Source: Corallococcus caeni (GTDB lineage: Bacteria > Myxococcota > Myxococcia > Myxococcales > Myxococcaceae). Taken from it: a stretch of 64,000 nt of DNA. The DNA lies in NCBI RefSeq assembly GCF_036245865.1, contig NZ_BTTW01000003.1:930001-994000 (forward strand). Reading direction: 5' to 3'. The translations under genes and the position numbers were made by a program. A model generated the notes under the pieces. The model made no database searches. It saw nothing but the letters and a program-made list of their open reading frames with translations, and was not told the DNA's origin. Positions 49,316-59,599 of this stretch are shown here, piece by piece. Positions within the stretch are counted from its first letter, which is position 1. Each line of letters starts with the position of its first letter.

Positions 49316-49410
49316 GGGGCCCCTTCCTACACGCCCCCGGGCCGGGACGCACGGCCCGAGGCGCTCCAGGCCCCCTCCCCTGCCCTCCGGCCGGAGAGGA
49401 GGCCCCCGTT

Positions 49411-50676
49411 TCAAGAACCGCGCGCCGCCCAGGCCGTGAGCCGGGCGCGGAGCTCGTCGGCGGTGTTCAGCGACGGCTCATCGAGCACCGTCTCCACCAG
49501 GTACCGGGTCGCCTCGCCCACCTTCGGCGAGGGGCCGATGCCCAGCGTCTTCATGATGTCGCCCCCAGTGAGCGCCAGCTCCTTCGCGGACAGGGGGGGC
49601 TTCGCGGCGGCCAGCGCCTCCAGCCGCGAGGCCAGCGCCTCCAGCGCCGGAAGCTGCTCCGGGGCCCGGACCTGGACGCGGGCCCGGGCCACCGCGATGA
49701 GCGCGGGCAGGTTCGCGATTCCTACGCGGGCGAGCAGCCGGCGCAGCGCGGGATCCGTGTCGCTCACGCGCGTCTCCAGCTTCGCGTGCTCGACGAGCAG
49801 GCCGATGAGGTCGGCGGACTTGTTGGGGAACTTCAGGCGCAGGCACAGGTCGCGGGCCTGCGTCGCGGTGTCGATGTCCGCGAGCAGCGTGGCCATGCGC
49901 AGGTCCGCGTCCAGCGGCGCGGCCTGCACGGCGGCGCGGGCGAGCCGGGCGGCCTCCGCGTCCACGCGGGCCACCTCCGGAAGAAAGACCTCCATCAACC
50001 CCGTGTCCGCGAGCAGGTGGAGCCCCGTCTCCGCGCGGGGGGACAGGAGCAGCTTGAGCAGCTCCTCGCGCACGCGCTCCAGCGCGACCTTGCGGAACAC
50101 GGCCAGCGTCGCGGGGATGGCGTCGCGGGTGGCGGGGTCCAGGGTGAAGCCCAGCACGGCGGCGAAGCGCACGGCGCGCAGCGGGCGCAGGCCGTCCTCG
50201 GAGAAGCGCTCCTGCGCGGAGCCCACGCAGCGGATGAGCTTCGCGGGCAGGTCCACCTGGCCGCCGAACGGATCCACCAGCTCGCGGTCGAGCGGGTTGT
50301 ACGCCATGGCGTTGATGGTGAAGTCGCGCCGCGACAGGTCCTTCACGATGTCGCGCTCGAAGGACACGGAGCTGGGGCGCCGTCCGTCCAGGTAGTCCCC
50401 TTCCGAACGGAACGTCGTCACCTCCACGTGGTTGCCGCCGGTGACGACCGTCACCGTGCCGTGCTGGATGCCGGTGGGGATGACCTTGCGGAAGGCGCGC
50501 TGGACCTCTTCCGGCAGCGCGCTGGTCGCGACGTCGAAGTCCTTCGGGTGGACCTTGCGGACCATGTCCCGCACGCAGCCGCCCACCAGATAGGTGGGGT
50601 GGCCCAGCTCGCGCAGGCGGGTGATGACTTCGAGCACGGGCTTCGGGATGTCGGCGTCGTGGAGGTTGGCGATCAT
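49411..50676 (-). CDS. CCA tRNA nucleotidyltransferase/poly(A) polymerase family
   Basis: This 421-residue class II nucleotidyltransferase adds nucleotides to RNA 3' ends. TYLVGGCVRDMVRKVHPKDFDVATSA carries the GG motif and the DxD metal pair, FERDIVKDLSRRDFTINAMAYN the basic and template-like motifs, and CVGSAQERFSEDGLRPLRAVRFAA the ERxxxDxLRxLRA box. Sequence alone does not separate CCA-adding from poly(A) polymerase activity. The ATG at 50676 fits the family; the longer frame begins at 50832. Confidence 0.9.
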   Translation of the reverse strand: MIANLHDADIPKPVLEVITRLRELGHPTYLVGGCVRDMVRKVHPKDFDVATSALPEEVQRAFRKVIPTGIQHGTVTVVTGGNHVEVTTFRSEGDYLDGRRPSSVSFERDIVKDLSRRDFTINAMAYNPLDRELVDPFGGQVDLPAKLIRCVGSAQERFSEDGLRPLRAVRFAAVLGFTLDPATRDAIPATLAVFRKVALERVREELLKLLLSPRAETGLHLLADTGLMEVFLPEVARVDAEAARLARAAVQAAPLDADLRMATLLADIDTATQARDLCLRLKFPNKSADLIGLLVEHAKLETRVSDTDPALRRLLARVGIANLPALIAVARARVQVRAPEQLPALEALASRLEALAAAKPPLSAKELALTGGDIMKTLGIGPSPKVGEATRYLVETVLDEPSLNTADELRARLTAWAARGS

Positions 50677-50895
50677 GACCGCGGACGGGGTGGGAGGAGG
50701 CGGGCGCGTACGTTGCCGTCTTCCGGCGAGCCTGGCCACTGCGGAGGCCCCGTGAAGGTCGGCATACGACAAATGACGTATACGTGCGCAAATGAAAGTC
50801 TTCAGGAAACTCCTACCCACACGCCCCGACAATCATTTCAACGCAGCACCTACCGCGGGCGGGGCCAACGGCCGCCGCCCCCAGCGAGGAAGACC

Positions 50896-51285
50896 ATGCT
50901 CAAGGCCATCAGCAGCTACACGTTCAAGAACCCCTCCCGCCTGCAGGTAGACCGCACGTCGGACGGCTCGAAGAGCGTCTACGGACAGCAGGTCAACGGC
51001 ATGAACTACTTCCTGGACAAGAAGAACGTCGGCATCTCCGACCGGTCCCGGGACAGCGTCATCGACAACGTCGTCAAGGTGGAGCGCGGGGAGCGCAGCG
51101 AGATCAACGCGCACCAGCGCGAGGTCGTGGGCTTCGCGCGGGACGCCTTCGAGAGCTTCAGCAAGGGCAATGTCAGACAGGGGAGCGTGGAGGCCGCCGG
51201 GTCGGTGCTCAACGCGGCGGGCTCGGTCTTCAAGTCCACGTACACGCAGACGCCGCACGAGAAGCAGGGCATCCACCCCTGGTGA
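50896..51285 (+). CDS. Hypothetical protein (129 aa)
   Basis: This protein starts MLKAISSYTFKNPSRLQVDR behind GAGGAAGA, a good ribosome site. It is polar with central VVKVERGERSEINAHQREVVGFARDA and a Ser/Gly/Ala-rich C-terminus. No signal peptide, membrane segment or known family is seen. It is divergent from the nucleotidyltransferase gene, with a 219-bp spacer holding no other gene. The codon use looks native. Confidence 0.65.
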   Translation: MLKAISSYTFKNPSRLQVDRTSDGSKSVYGQQVNGMNYFLDKKNVGISDRSRDSVIDNVVKVERGERSEINAHQREVVGFARDAFESFSKGNVRQGSVEAAGSVLNAAGSVFKSTYTQTPHEKQGIHPW

Positions 51286-51384
51286 CCCCTGCCTGCTGAC
51301 GGGGCCGGGGGGCGTTCCTGGAGCGCTCCCCTTCCCCATCCCGCACGGCGTGCGACGGGCGCGTCTGTTAACGATGGACGCGCC

Positions 51385-51813
51385 ATGTCCGAATCCCGAA
51401 CCACCGCGGTGCACGTGCACGACGCCTGTGACGTCTACGTGGGCCGTGCCTTCCGCGCCTGGGCGAAGCCGGGCCCGCTCAATCCCGTACCGGGCCGCTT
51501 CGGCAATCCGTTCAAGCCCGGGGGCGTGAAGACCTGGAAGGCGATGATCCGCACGTACTTCGAGCCCTGGCTGGCGAAGCTGCCCGCCGACGAAGCCGCG
51601 CGGATCCGCGACGAGGCCCAGCGGCGCATGGCGCCCGGCCCGGATGCGTTCGAGTCCTTCCGCTGGTACCTGGAGCTGCGCACGAAGCATGACGCGGACT
51701 TCCTGCGCGACGTGCGGACGTTGCGCGGCAAGCGGCTGGGCTGCTGGTGCAAGCCGGGCCCGTGCCACGCGGACGTGCTGGCCGCGTGGCTGGACGCAAG
51801 TCCGCGTCAGTGA
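51385..51813 (+). CDS. DUF4326 domain protein
   Basis: This 142-residue protein has the DUF4326 pattern: VYVGRAFRAW, the GRFGNPFKPG box near residue 45, and GKRLGCWCKPGPCHADVLAAW near residue 115 with CWC and CH suggesting a metal or Fe-S site. Family function is unknown; members are common in phages and accessory DNA. Its stop overlaps the convergent esterase stop by seven bases. Confidence 0.8.
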   Translation: MSESRTTAVHVHDACDVYVGRAFRAWAKPGPLNPVPGRFGNPFKPGGVKTWKAMIRTYFEPWLAKLPADEAARIRDEAQRRMAPGPDAFESFRWYLELRTKHDADFLRDVRTLRGKRLGCWCKPGPCHADVLAAWLDASPRQ

Positions 51814-52853
51814 CGAGCGCTCTCCCGCTCGCGGACCTGCGCGGGCTGGGGCGTGAGCGTCGCGTCCACCGGCCGCCGCGTGCCCAGCGCTTCCGCCAGC
51901 GTCAGGCACGCCTGGGCGATGGCGTTGCGCGCGGCGAGTGAGTCCGCCAGCGGATCCAGCATCACGAAGTCGTGGATCATCCCCTGGTACTCGAGCGCCA
52001 GCGTCGGGACGCCCGCGTCCACCAGCCTGCGCGCGTAGGCATGGCCCTCGTCGCGGAGCACGTCGCACTCGCCGTTGAGGATGAGCGCGGGAGGCAGGCC
52101 CCGCAGCTGCGCGTCGGTCGCGCGCAGGGGGCTGACCAGGGGGTCGGTGCGCACGGAGGAGTCCGGGGCGTAGTTGTCCCAGAACCACTGCATCCCGCTC
52201 CGGGTGAGGAAGTAGCCGTCCGCATAACGCTCGTAGGAGGCTGTGTCGAAGCGGGCATCCGTGACGGGATAGAACAGCACCTGCTGTAGGATGCGCGGGC
52301 CGCCGCGCTCCTTCGCCACCAGCGTGAGCGCCGCCGCCAGGGTCCCGCCCGCGCTGTCAGCGGCCACGGCGATCCGCTGGCCATCCAGGTCCGCTTCGCC
52401 GCCGTTCTTCGCGATCCACTGGAGCGCGGCGTAGGCCTGCTCGATCTGCGTCGGGTACTGCCCCTCGGGCGCGGGCGTGTAGTTGACGAACACGACCGCG
52501 CACCGGCTCCCCACGGCCAGTTCGCGGATCAACCGGTCGTGCGTGTCCTTGTCGCCCAGCACCCAGCCACCACCGTGGAGGTAGAGCACCGCGGGGAGTT
52601 TTTCCGACGCGTCCACGGGCCGCACGATGCGGACGGAGACCTGGCCGCCGGGCCCTCCCGGCAGGACGCGGTCCTCGATGCGGGCGGGCTTCTTCGCACT
52701 CTTTCCCGACTGCACGCTCCGGAGCACCGCACGCGCATCCACGGGAGGCAGGGTTTCGAGCGCGGGCCCACCCGCTGCCTTCAATTGCTCCAGGAACGCG
52801 CGGGCATGGGGATCCAGGCCGGAGTCGGAGGGCTTCTTCGCATCGGTGGGCAT
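51807..52853 (-). CDS. Alpha/beta-hydrolase esterase (hormone-sensitive lipase family)
   Basis: This 348-residue enzyme hydrolyses esters. YLHGGGWVLGDKDTHDRLI is the HGGGW oxyanion motif, AVAADSAGGTLAAAL the nucleophile elbow with Ala in place of the first Gly of GDSAGG, LILNGECDVLRDEG supplies the Asp and YQGMIHDFVML the His. No signal peptide is evident at the chosen ATG. It runs convergent with the DUF4326 gene and divergent from the small membrane protein. Confidence 0.85.
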   Translation of the reverse strand: MPTDAKKPSDSGLDPHARAFLEQLKAAGGPALETLPPVDARAVLRSVQSGKSAKKPARIEDRVLPGGPGGQVSVRIVRPVDASEKLPAVLYLHGGGWVLGDKDTHDRLIRELAVGSRCAVVFVNYTPAPEGQYPTQIEQAYAALQWIAKNGGEADLDGQRIAVAADSAGGTLAAALTLVAKERGGPRILQQVLFYPVTDARFDTASYERYADGYFLTRSGMQWFWDNYAPDSSVRTDPLVSPLRATDAQLRGLPPALILNGECDVLRDEGHAYARRLVDAGVPTLALEYQGMIHDFVMLDPLADSLAARNAIAQACLTLAEALGTRRPVDATLTPQPAQVRERESARH

Positions 52854-53053
52854 GGCGTCTCTCCTCTTCGGCCGAGGATGGTCACGCACGCCCGGAGTGG
52901 GAGACGCAGGCTCACGGTGGGCTTGCCCGGAAGGCCCATTTCGGTAGCACGCGCCATCCCTCTCTCGGGGAATGTCCAGGCGCTCCGCACGGTGGGATGG
53001 AGTCGCGCGGGCCTGATCCACGGGCCCCTTCTTCTCCACCCAGCGGAGCTCCC

Positions 53054-53392
53054 ATGGCGGTTCGCTACGATCCCAGCATCATCACGAAGCACGCGCAGGC
53101 GCTGTACGACCGCGCATCCGGCATCATCTTCGCGTGGGGCGTCATTGGTTTCATCGCGGGCGCGGCGCTGGCGAAGGCCATGAACGCGGAAGGCTTCATC
53201 GTCTTGATGGGCGGTCTGGTGGTGGCGTTGATCGGCGTGATCTTCGGCCGGGGCCGGGCCTTCGCGCTCCAGCTCCAGGCACAGGTGGCGCTGTGCCAGG
53301 TCGCCACGGAAGCCAACACGCGCAGGGCCGCGGAAGCCACGGTCGCCGGGGCCCCTCCCGCTGCCGCCGTGCCGGTGAGCAGCGCGGGCTAG
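53054..53392 (+). CDS. Small two-TM membrane protein
   Basis: This 112-residue protein (start MAVRYDPSIITKH, GGAG upstream) has two membrane segments: residues 25-42 (GIIFAWGVIGFIAGAALA) and 48-67 (EGFIVLMGGLVVALIGVIFG), then a helical, Ala-rich tail. Function unknown. It is divergent from the esterase gene, with about 200 bp between the start codons. Nothing suggests a specific partner. Confidence 0.65.
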   Translation: MAVRYDPSIITKHAQALYDRASGIIFAWGVIGFIAGAALAKAMNAEGFIVLMGGLVVALIGVIFGRGRAFALQLQAQVALCQVATEANTRRAAEATVAGAPPAAAVPVSSAG

Positions 53393-53429
53393 CTGAACCG
53401 ATGGCGCCGGGGCTGCCAGGAAGGGGCGC

Positions 53430-53525
53430 ATGGGACTCGATGCGAGCTCGCGCTTCGACCTCTTCCGCGCCTTCCACGTCACGGCCGCGAAGCACGGAGA
53501 CGGCGTCCTGGTCCGCGTGGACTGA
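53430..53525 (+). CDS. Possible small ORF (31 aa)
   Basis: MGLDASSRFDLFRAFHVTAA and 11 further residues are encoded behind GGAAGGGG, a good ribosome site. It lies 37 bp after the membrane protein gene. It could be a real small protein or a remnant of a longer gene; no homology can be judged by eye. Confidence 0.3.
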   Translation: MGLDASSRFDLFRAFHVTAAKHGDGVLVRVD

Positions 53526-53567
53526 CTCCTCCACTGAAACCAGCTCAGGTCCGGCGTTTCCCGTCCC

Positions 53568-53595
53568 TTGAGACAAACCAGGGTATCTTGAGACA
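53568..53595. repeat. Direct repeat TTGAGACA x2 ahead of the kelch gene
   Basis: Exact copies of TTGAGACA lie at 53568-53575 and 53588-53595, 20 bp apart (about two helical turns), 82 bp before the kelch ATG. The geometry suits a regulator bound as a dimer on one face of the DNA, or a -35 region. Confidence 0.45.
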
Positions 53596-53676
53596 CCTGT
53601 TTTGTGTTCATGTTTCATGAAAGCAATCCAGGCGCCGCATGCCATGGTCACGGTCCCATTTCCCGGGAGCCCCCAC

Positions 53677-55089
53677 ATGCGCACCTCTTGCTGGATGTCC
53701 TTGGCCGTCCTTCCCCTGCTGTTCTGTCTCGGTTGCAGCCCCGAGAGCGAATTACCCGAGGAGGACCTCATGTCCTCCCAGTCGTCCGCGGTCGTCGTGT
53801 CCGGCGGCTCGATGCTGTCTGCGCGCTATCAGCACACCGCCACGCTGCTCGCCAATGGCAAGGTGCTGGTGGCGGGCGGCGGGACGCCTTCGGGCTCGTA
53901 CGCCACCACGGAGCTGTATGACCCAGCGACAGCCACGTCCGTCGCCGGTCCGTCGATGCTCACCGCGCGCCGCGGTCACACCGCCACGCGGTTGCAGGAT
54001 GGCACCGTGCTGGTCGTGGGCGGCATCAACTCGAGCGTCATCGCGTCCGCCGAGCGCTACGACCCCGCCACGAACACCTGGAGCGCCGCCGCTCCCCTGC
54101 CGCGCATCAGCTACGGCCACAGCGCCACGCTGCTGACGGACGGGCGCGTGCTGGTGGTGGGCGGCGTGGGCTACGTCACCACGACCTACGTCTACACGCC
54201 GTCGACGAACACCTGGGCGGCCACGGGCTCGCTCAACGCGGGGATGATGGGGCAGGCCGCGGTGCTGCTGGCGGACGGGCGCGTGCTCGTGGCGGGCGGT
54301 GGAAATGGCACCACGTCCTCCAGCAACCACGCGGAGATCTGGAGCCCCTCCACGGGGGCGTGGACCACCGTCACGTCGATGAACGCGGGGCGCAATGGCC
54401 ACACGCTGCAGCTGCTCGCCAGCGGCAAGGCGTTGGTCACGGGTTACGTCGTGGCGGCGGAGCTGTATGACCCGGCCGCCAACACCTGGACGAACACCGG
54501 CGCCACCGCCGTCCAGCACTTCACCGCGCCGTCGGTGACGCGGCCGGATGGCACCATCCTGATGGCCGGGGGCTCCTACAACACGATGCAGGTGGAGCTG
54601 TTCTCCCCCGCGACCAACACCTGGAGCACGGTGGGGACGCTCACCCAGTCCCGCGTCGAACACCCCACCGTGGCGCTGGCGAACGGCCGCGTCCTGTTCC
54701 TCGGAGGAACGACCTACAACGCCCAGGGCAACATGCAGGCGCTGGCCAGCATCGAGGTCTTCGACGCGTCCGCCAGCTGCGTCCCGACGACGTGCGCGGC
54801 CCAGGGCAAGACCTGCGGGACGATCTCCGACGGCTGCGGCGGCACCCTCACCTGCGGCACCTGTGGCGCCGGGCAGACCTGCTCCACCAGCAACGTCTGT
54901 GTCGCCGCGGCCTGCACCCACAACGTCTGTACGTCGGGCACGTCGCTGAGCAAGGACTGCAACTCCTGCACGTTCTCGGTGTGCAACCGCGACCCGTACT
55001 GCTGCACCACGTCCTGGGACAGCATCTGCGTCAGTGAGGCCACCTCCTGGTGTGTCATCGCGCAGCCGGGCTGCGTCGTGAGCCAGTAG
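53677..55089 (+). CDS. Kelch-repeat lipoprotein with Cys-rich tail
   Basis: This 470-residue protein has a signal peptide and lipobox (AVLPLLFCLGCS), then six to seven kelch units of about 50 residues built on HTATLLANGKVLVAGG, TTELYDPAT and NTWSAAAPLP, forming a beta propeller. The C-terminal 100 residues hold more than 20 Cys in two short modules, typical of myxobacterial exoproteins. It likely sits on the outer membrane surface and binds polymer or protein. An ATG at 53602 would add 25 residues ahead of the signal. Confidence 0.88.
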   Translation: MRTSCWMSLAVLPLLFCLGCSPESELPEEDLMSSQSSAVVVSGGSMLSARYQHTATLLANGKVLVAGGGTPSGSYATTELYDPATATSVAGPSMLTARRGHTATRLQDGTVLVVGGINSSVIASAERYDPATNTWSAAAPLPRISYGHSATLLTDGRVLVVGGVGYVTTTYVYTPSTNTWAATGSLNAGMMGQAAVLLADGRVLVAGGGNGTTSSSNHAEIWSPSTGAWTTVTSMNAGRNGHTLQLLASGKALVTGYVVAAELYDPAANTWTNTGATAVQHFTAPSVTRPDGTILMAGGSYNTMQVELFSPATNTWSTVGTLTQSRVEHPTVALANGRVLFLGGTTYNAQGNMQALASIEVFDASASCVPTTCAAQGKTCGTISDGCGGTLTCGTCGAGQTCSTSNVCVAAACTHNVCTSGTSLSKDCNSCTFSVCNRDPYCCTTSWDSICVSEATSWCVIAQPGCVVSQ

Positions 55090-55154
55090 CCGTCACTTCC
55101 GGGGCGGCCTCCGCCGTATGGGGCCCCCCGGGAACCGGCTACGCTGCGCCGCGA

Positions 55155-55826
55155 ATGAAATACACGTTCGTCTTCACCACCGCTGCGGTGCTCCTCGCCT
55201 TCCTGGCGCAGCGGATTCAAGGCGCTGGCTGGCTGCTGCTGTGGCCCTCCGTGAGCTTCGCCATCGTGGCGGTTGCCTATGCCGGAGCCGGTGCACGGGC
55301 CTTCGGGAAGCAAGCAGATGGACGGATGCGTCCGTGGGCGGTGCTCGCGTTGCTGCCCTACCTGCTGCTCACGTGGGGCACCTGGCACCTGGCACGGCGC
55401 ATCTCCCGGGAGCGCGTCCTGGATGAAGTGGTGCCCGGTGTCATCGTGGGACGCCGACTGCTGCCCGGCGAGCTGCCCCCGGGCGTCAGCGCGGTGCTCG
55501 ACCTGACCTCCGAGTTCATCGAACCGGAAGGCATCCGAAGCGCCTGCCGCTACGTGTCGCTGCCCATCCTGGATGCGTCGACGTTGCCCGTGGAGCGGGT
55601 GGTCCCGGTCCTTCGGGAGCTGGCCGCCGTGCCCGGGCCGCTGTACGTCCACTGCGCGCAGGGACATGGGCGCACGGGGATGATCGCCGCCGCGCTCCTC
55701 GTGGCCCGGGGGGATGCGCCGGACGCGAAGACGGCCCTCGCGAGGGTGCGGCAGGCGCGGCCCGCGGTGCGGCTCTCCGTCCAGCAGGAGCGCGCGCTCG
55801 ACGCGTTGGCCGCGGCACTGGTCTGA
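55155..55826 (+). CDS. Membrane-anchored dual-specificity phosphatase
   Basis: This 223-residue protein has three hydrophobic segments (residues 3-17, 24-46, 60-76) and a C-terminal cytoplasmic phosphatase domain. VHCAQGHGRTGM holds HC-x5-R with nucleophile C167 and R173; D140 in LPILDAST is a plausible general acid. Family members dephosphorylate tyrosine, serine/threonine or polyphosphate-type substrates; the substrate is open. It follows the kelch gene by 65 bp. The longer frame at 55050 is a shadow. Confidence 0.8.
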   Translation: MKYTFVFTTAAVLLAFLAQRIQGAGWLLLWPSVSFAIVAVAYAGAGARAFGKQADGRMRPWAVLALLPYLLLTWGTWHLARRISRERVLDEVVPGVIVGRRLLPGELPPGVSAVLDLTSEFIEPEGIRSACRYVSLPILDASTLPVERVVPVLRELAAVPGPLYVHCAQGHGRTGMIAAALLVARGDAPDAKTALARVRQARPAVRLSVQQERALDALAAALV

Positions 55827-55875
55827 ACCGCGAGACCCGGACACGACGCCGGGCCTCACGGATGCTCAAGACCGC

Positions 55876-56181
55876 TTAGCTCTCGGCGACCGGGGCCTGC
55901 TCCACTTCCGGCTGGGCGGCGGCGCACACCGGCGCGGTGTCCTCGGACCGCTGGGTCTGCTCCGAGGAGACGGAGGCGGTCTCCTCTGAAGGCTGCGCGG
56001 ACGCGGAGCAATACCCGCCCCACGCCTCACAGGTGGTGGGGATGGTCCTCACGAAACAAGATCCGGTGCAGTCGTACATGTAGCAGATGTCATAGCACTG
56101 CGGCGGATAGGCAAAAGCGACGGTGGGGGCGACGCCGAGGACAGCAGTGATCGCCATCAGGGACTTCTTCAGCGCGTTCAT
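55876..56181 (-). CDS. Secreted Cys-rich peptide (101 aa)
   Basis: The signal peptide is MNALKKSLMAITAVLGVAPT, cleaved near VAFA-YPPQ. The mature part has six closely spaced Cys (QCYDICYMYDCTGSC, then TTCEAWGGYC), suggesting three disulfides, and a Ser/Glu/Thr-rich tail with one more Cys. GGAG sits before the ATG at 56181; a longer frame starts at 56247. Convergent with the phosphatase. Could be a bioactive peptide or a small envelope protein; not a recognised family. Confidence 0.65.
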   Translation of the reverse strand: MNALKKSLMAITAVLGVAPTVAFAYPPQCYDICYMYDCTGSCFVRTIPTTCEAWGGYCSASAQPSEETASVSSEQTQRSEDTAPVCAAAQPEVEQAPVAES

Positions 56182-57482
<1,301 letters not shown>

Positions 57483-57503
57483 AGCGTGGCGGCCGGAGGC
57501 CCT

Positions 57504-58409
57504 TCACACGGCCTTCACCGCCAGCTCTCGCGCCGCTTCGACGAAGAGTCGAAGCGGCGCGGAGCGCTGCGCACGGCTGGGGTAGTAGAGGAAGAAGCCG
57601 GGGACGGTGGGCGCGTAGGCCTCCAGCACCCGCACGAGCCGCCCGGTGCGCAGTTGCTCCGCCACCGCTGGCTCGAAGGCATACGCCAGCCCCACGCCCG
57701 CCTCCGCCAGGGTCGCCGGCAGGTGCAGGTCGTTGCTGATGACGCCTCCGCGCACCGGCACACGCCAGTTCCTCCGGCCGCGCTCCAGCTCCCAGGGGTA
57801 GAGCGCCCCGGTCGTCTGTGAGCGGAAGGTGATGCACTCGTGCCGCAGGAGGTCCTCGGGACGCTGGGGCGTGCCGTGGCGGGCGAGATAGGCCGGTGAG
57901 CCCACCACCACGAAGCGGAACGCGTCGGTGAGCCGCACCTGCACCATGTCGCGCTCGATGGCCTCGCTCAACCGCACGCCCGCGTCGTAGCCCTCGGCCA
58001 CGATGTCCACGAAGCGATCCTCGACGACGACCTCCACCTCTACCCGCGGGTGACGCGCGCGAAAGGTGGGCACCACCGGGGCGATGACGTAGGGCACCGC
58101 CGCCGTCAGCACCGTCAACCGGACCCGTCCCACGGCTTCTCCCGGCTGCGCGGAGACCTCTCGAAGCGCGGTGAGCGTCTGCCCGACCGCTGGGCCTGCC
58201 TCCTCCACGAGCCGCCTGCCGGTGTCCGTCAGCGCGACGCTGCGCGTGGTGCGGGTGAGCAGCACCACCCGCAGCTGCTCTTCCAGCTGCCGCACCGCCT
58301 GGCTCACCGCCGCGGTGGAGACACCCAGCTCGCGCGCCGCGCCGCTGAAGCTGCGCAGCCGGGCCACGGAGAGGAACACCTGCAGCTGCGTGAAGGGCGC
58401 CGTATTCAT
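57504..58409 (-). CDS. LysR-family transcriptional regulator
   Basis: This 301-residue regulator has an N-terminal winged helix-turn-helix (FSGAARELGVSTAAVSQAVR, then LEEQLRVVLLTRTTRSVALT) and a periplasmic-binding-like effector domain (about 90-295). It lies between a convergent aldo/keto reductase and a divergent alcohol dehydrogenase. Its start codon is 27 bp from the shared 25-base element, so it probably binds there, activates both enzymes and controls itself. The effector, probably an aldehyde, is unknown. Confidence 0.9.
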   Translation of the reverse strand: MNTAPFTQLQVFLSVARLRSFSGAARELGVSTAAVSQAVRQLEEQLRVVLLTRTTRSVALTDTGRRLVEEAGPAVGQTLTALREVSAQPGEAVGRVRLTVLTAAVPYVIAPVVPTFRARHPRVEVEVVVEDRFVDIVAEGYDAGVRLSEAIERDMVQVRLTDAFRFVVVGSPAYLARHGTPQRPEDLLRHECITFRSQTTGALYPWELERGRRNWRVPVRGGVISNDLHLPATLAEAGVGLAYAFEPAVAEQLRTGRLVRVLEAYAPTVPGFFLYYPSRAQRSAPLRLFVEAARELAVKAV

Positions 58410-58436
58410 TCGCGAGGACCGTACCCGAGCCCACTG

Positions 58437-58461
58437 TTAAGCACGGGTTAAGAGCCTATTG
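58437..58461 (+). promoter_or_regulatory. Shared LysR-type activator box (alcohol dehydrogenase copy)
   Basis: TTAAGCACGGGTTAAGAGCC then TATTG has two TTAAG units, 11 bp apart, and an inverted repeat GAGCC-TATT-GGCTC. TATCTCTCTTC at 58498-58508 follows at the same distance as in the reductase copy. It lies between the LysR and alcohol dehydrogenase genes. Confidence 0.65.
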
Positions 58462-58554
58462 GCTCCCTCGCGCGTAGTCATCCGCGGGTCCGGCGCGTAT
58501 CTCTCTTCTCGAGAACGGGGCTCACTGGCCCCAAGTCCCCCGGAGAAGAGACCC

Positions 58555-59598
58555 ATGCCTACCGTCAACGCCTACGCGGCCAGCTCCGCCACATCACCCC
58601 TTGGCCCCATCACCATCCAGCGTCGTGAACTGGGCCCGCGCGACGTCCTCATCGAGATCAAGTTCTGCGGCATCTGCCACTCGGACATCCACACCGTCCG
58701 TGGCGAGTGGGGCGGGACGACCTACCCCATCGCCCCCGGCCATGAGATCGCCGGCATCGTCACCCAGGTTGGCGCCGGGGTGAAGAAGCACGCGGTCGGC
58801 GACCGCGTCGGCGTCGGCTGCATGGTGGACTCGTGTGGCGACTGCACGTCGTGCCGCAAGGGCGAGGAGCAGCACTGCCTCAAGGGGATGGTCGGAACGT
58901 ACGGCGCCGTCGGCCGGGACGGCCAGCTCACGCAGGGTGGCTACTCCACGCACATCGTCGTGACCGAGGACTTCGTCCTCAAGATTCCTGAAGGCATCGC
59001 GCTCGACGCCGCCGCGCCCCTGTTGTGCGCCGGCATCACGACGTACTCGCCGCTGCGCCGCTGGGGCGCGGGCCCCGGCAAGAAGGTCGCCATCGTGGGC
59101 CTGGGCGGCCTGGGACACATGGGCGTGAAGTTCGCTCGCGCGATGGGCGCGGAGGTGACCGTCCTGTCGCAGTCGCTGAGCAAGAAGGAGGACGGCCTGC
59201 GCCTGGGCGCGCACCACTATTACGCGACGAAGGACCCGGAGACGTTCCAGAAGCTCGCGGGCTCGTTCGACCTCATCGTGAACACGGTGAGCGCGAAGAT
59301 CGACGTGAACGCCTACCTGTCCCTGCTGGCCCTGGACGGCGCGCTGGTCAACGTGGGCGCGCCCCCGGAGCCGCTGGCCGTCAACGTGTTCTCCCTCATC
59401 ATGCCCCGCCGCGTGTTCACCGGGTCGCTCATCGGCGGCATCCGCGAGACGCAGGAGATGTTGGACTTCTGCGCGAAGCATCACATCGGCGCGGAGATCG
59501 AGGTCATCCCCGCCAGCAAGATCAACGACGCCTACGAGCGCGTGCTCGCCTCCGACGTCCGGTACCGGTTCGTCATCGACGCCGCGACGTTGAAGTAG
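58555..59598 (+). CDS. Zinc-dependent alcohol dehydrogenase (YahK/cinnamyl type)
   Basis: This 347-residue medium-chain dehydrogenase reduces aldehydes to alcohols. [16 protein letters not shown] and PGHEIAGIV bind the catalytic zinc, [15 protein letters not shown] near residue 100 the structural zinc, and [17 protein letters not shown] the cofactor. [14 protein letters not shown] is typical of the YahK group, usually NADPH-dependent. GGAGAAGAG stands before ATG 58555. It shares regulation with the aldo/keto reductase, so the pair probably detoxifies reactive aldehydes. Confidence 0.93.
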   Translation: MPTVNAYAASSATSPLGPITIQRRELGPRDVLIEIKFCGICHSDIHTVRGEWGGTTYPIAPGHEIAGIVTQVGAGVKKHAVGDRVGVGCMVDSCGDCTSCRKGEEQHCLKGMVGTYGAVGRDGQLTQGGYSTHIVVTEDFVLKIPEGIALDAAAPLLCAGITTYSPLRRWGAGPGKKVAIVGLGGLGHMGVKFARAMGAEVTVLSQSLSKKEDGLRLGAHHYYATKDPETFQKLAGSFDLIVNTVSAKIDVNAYLSLLALDGALVNVGAPPEPLAVNVFSLIMPRRVFTGSLIGGIRETQEMLDFCAKHHIGAEIEVIPASKINDAYERVLASDVRYRFVIDAATLK

Positions 59599-59599
59599 C

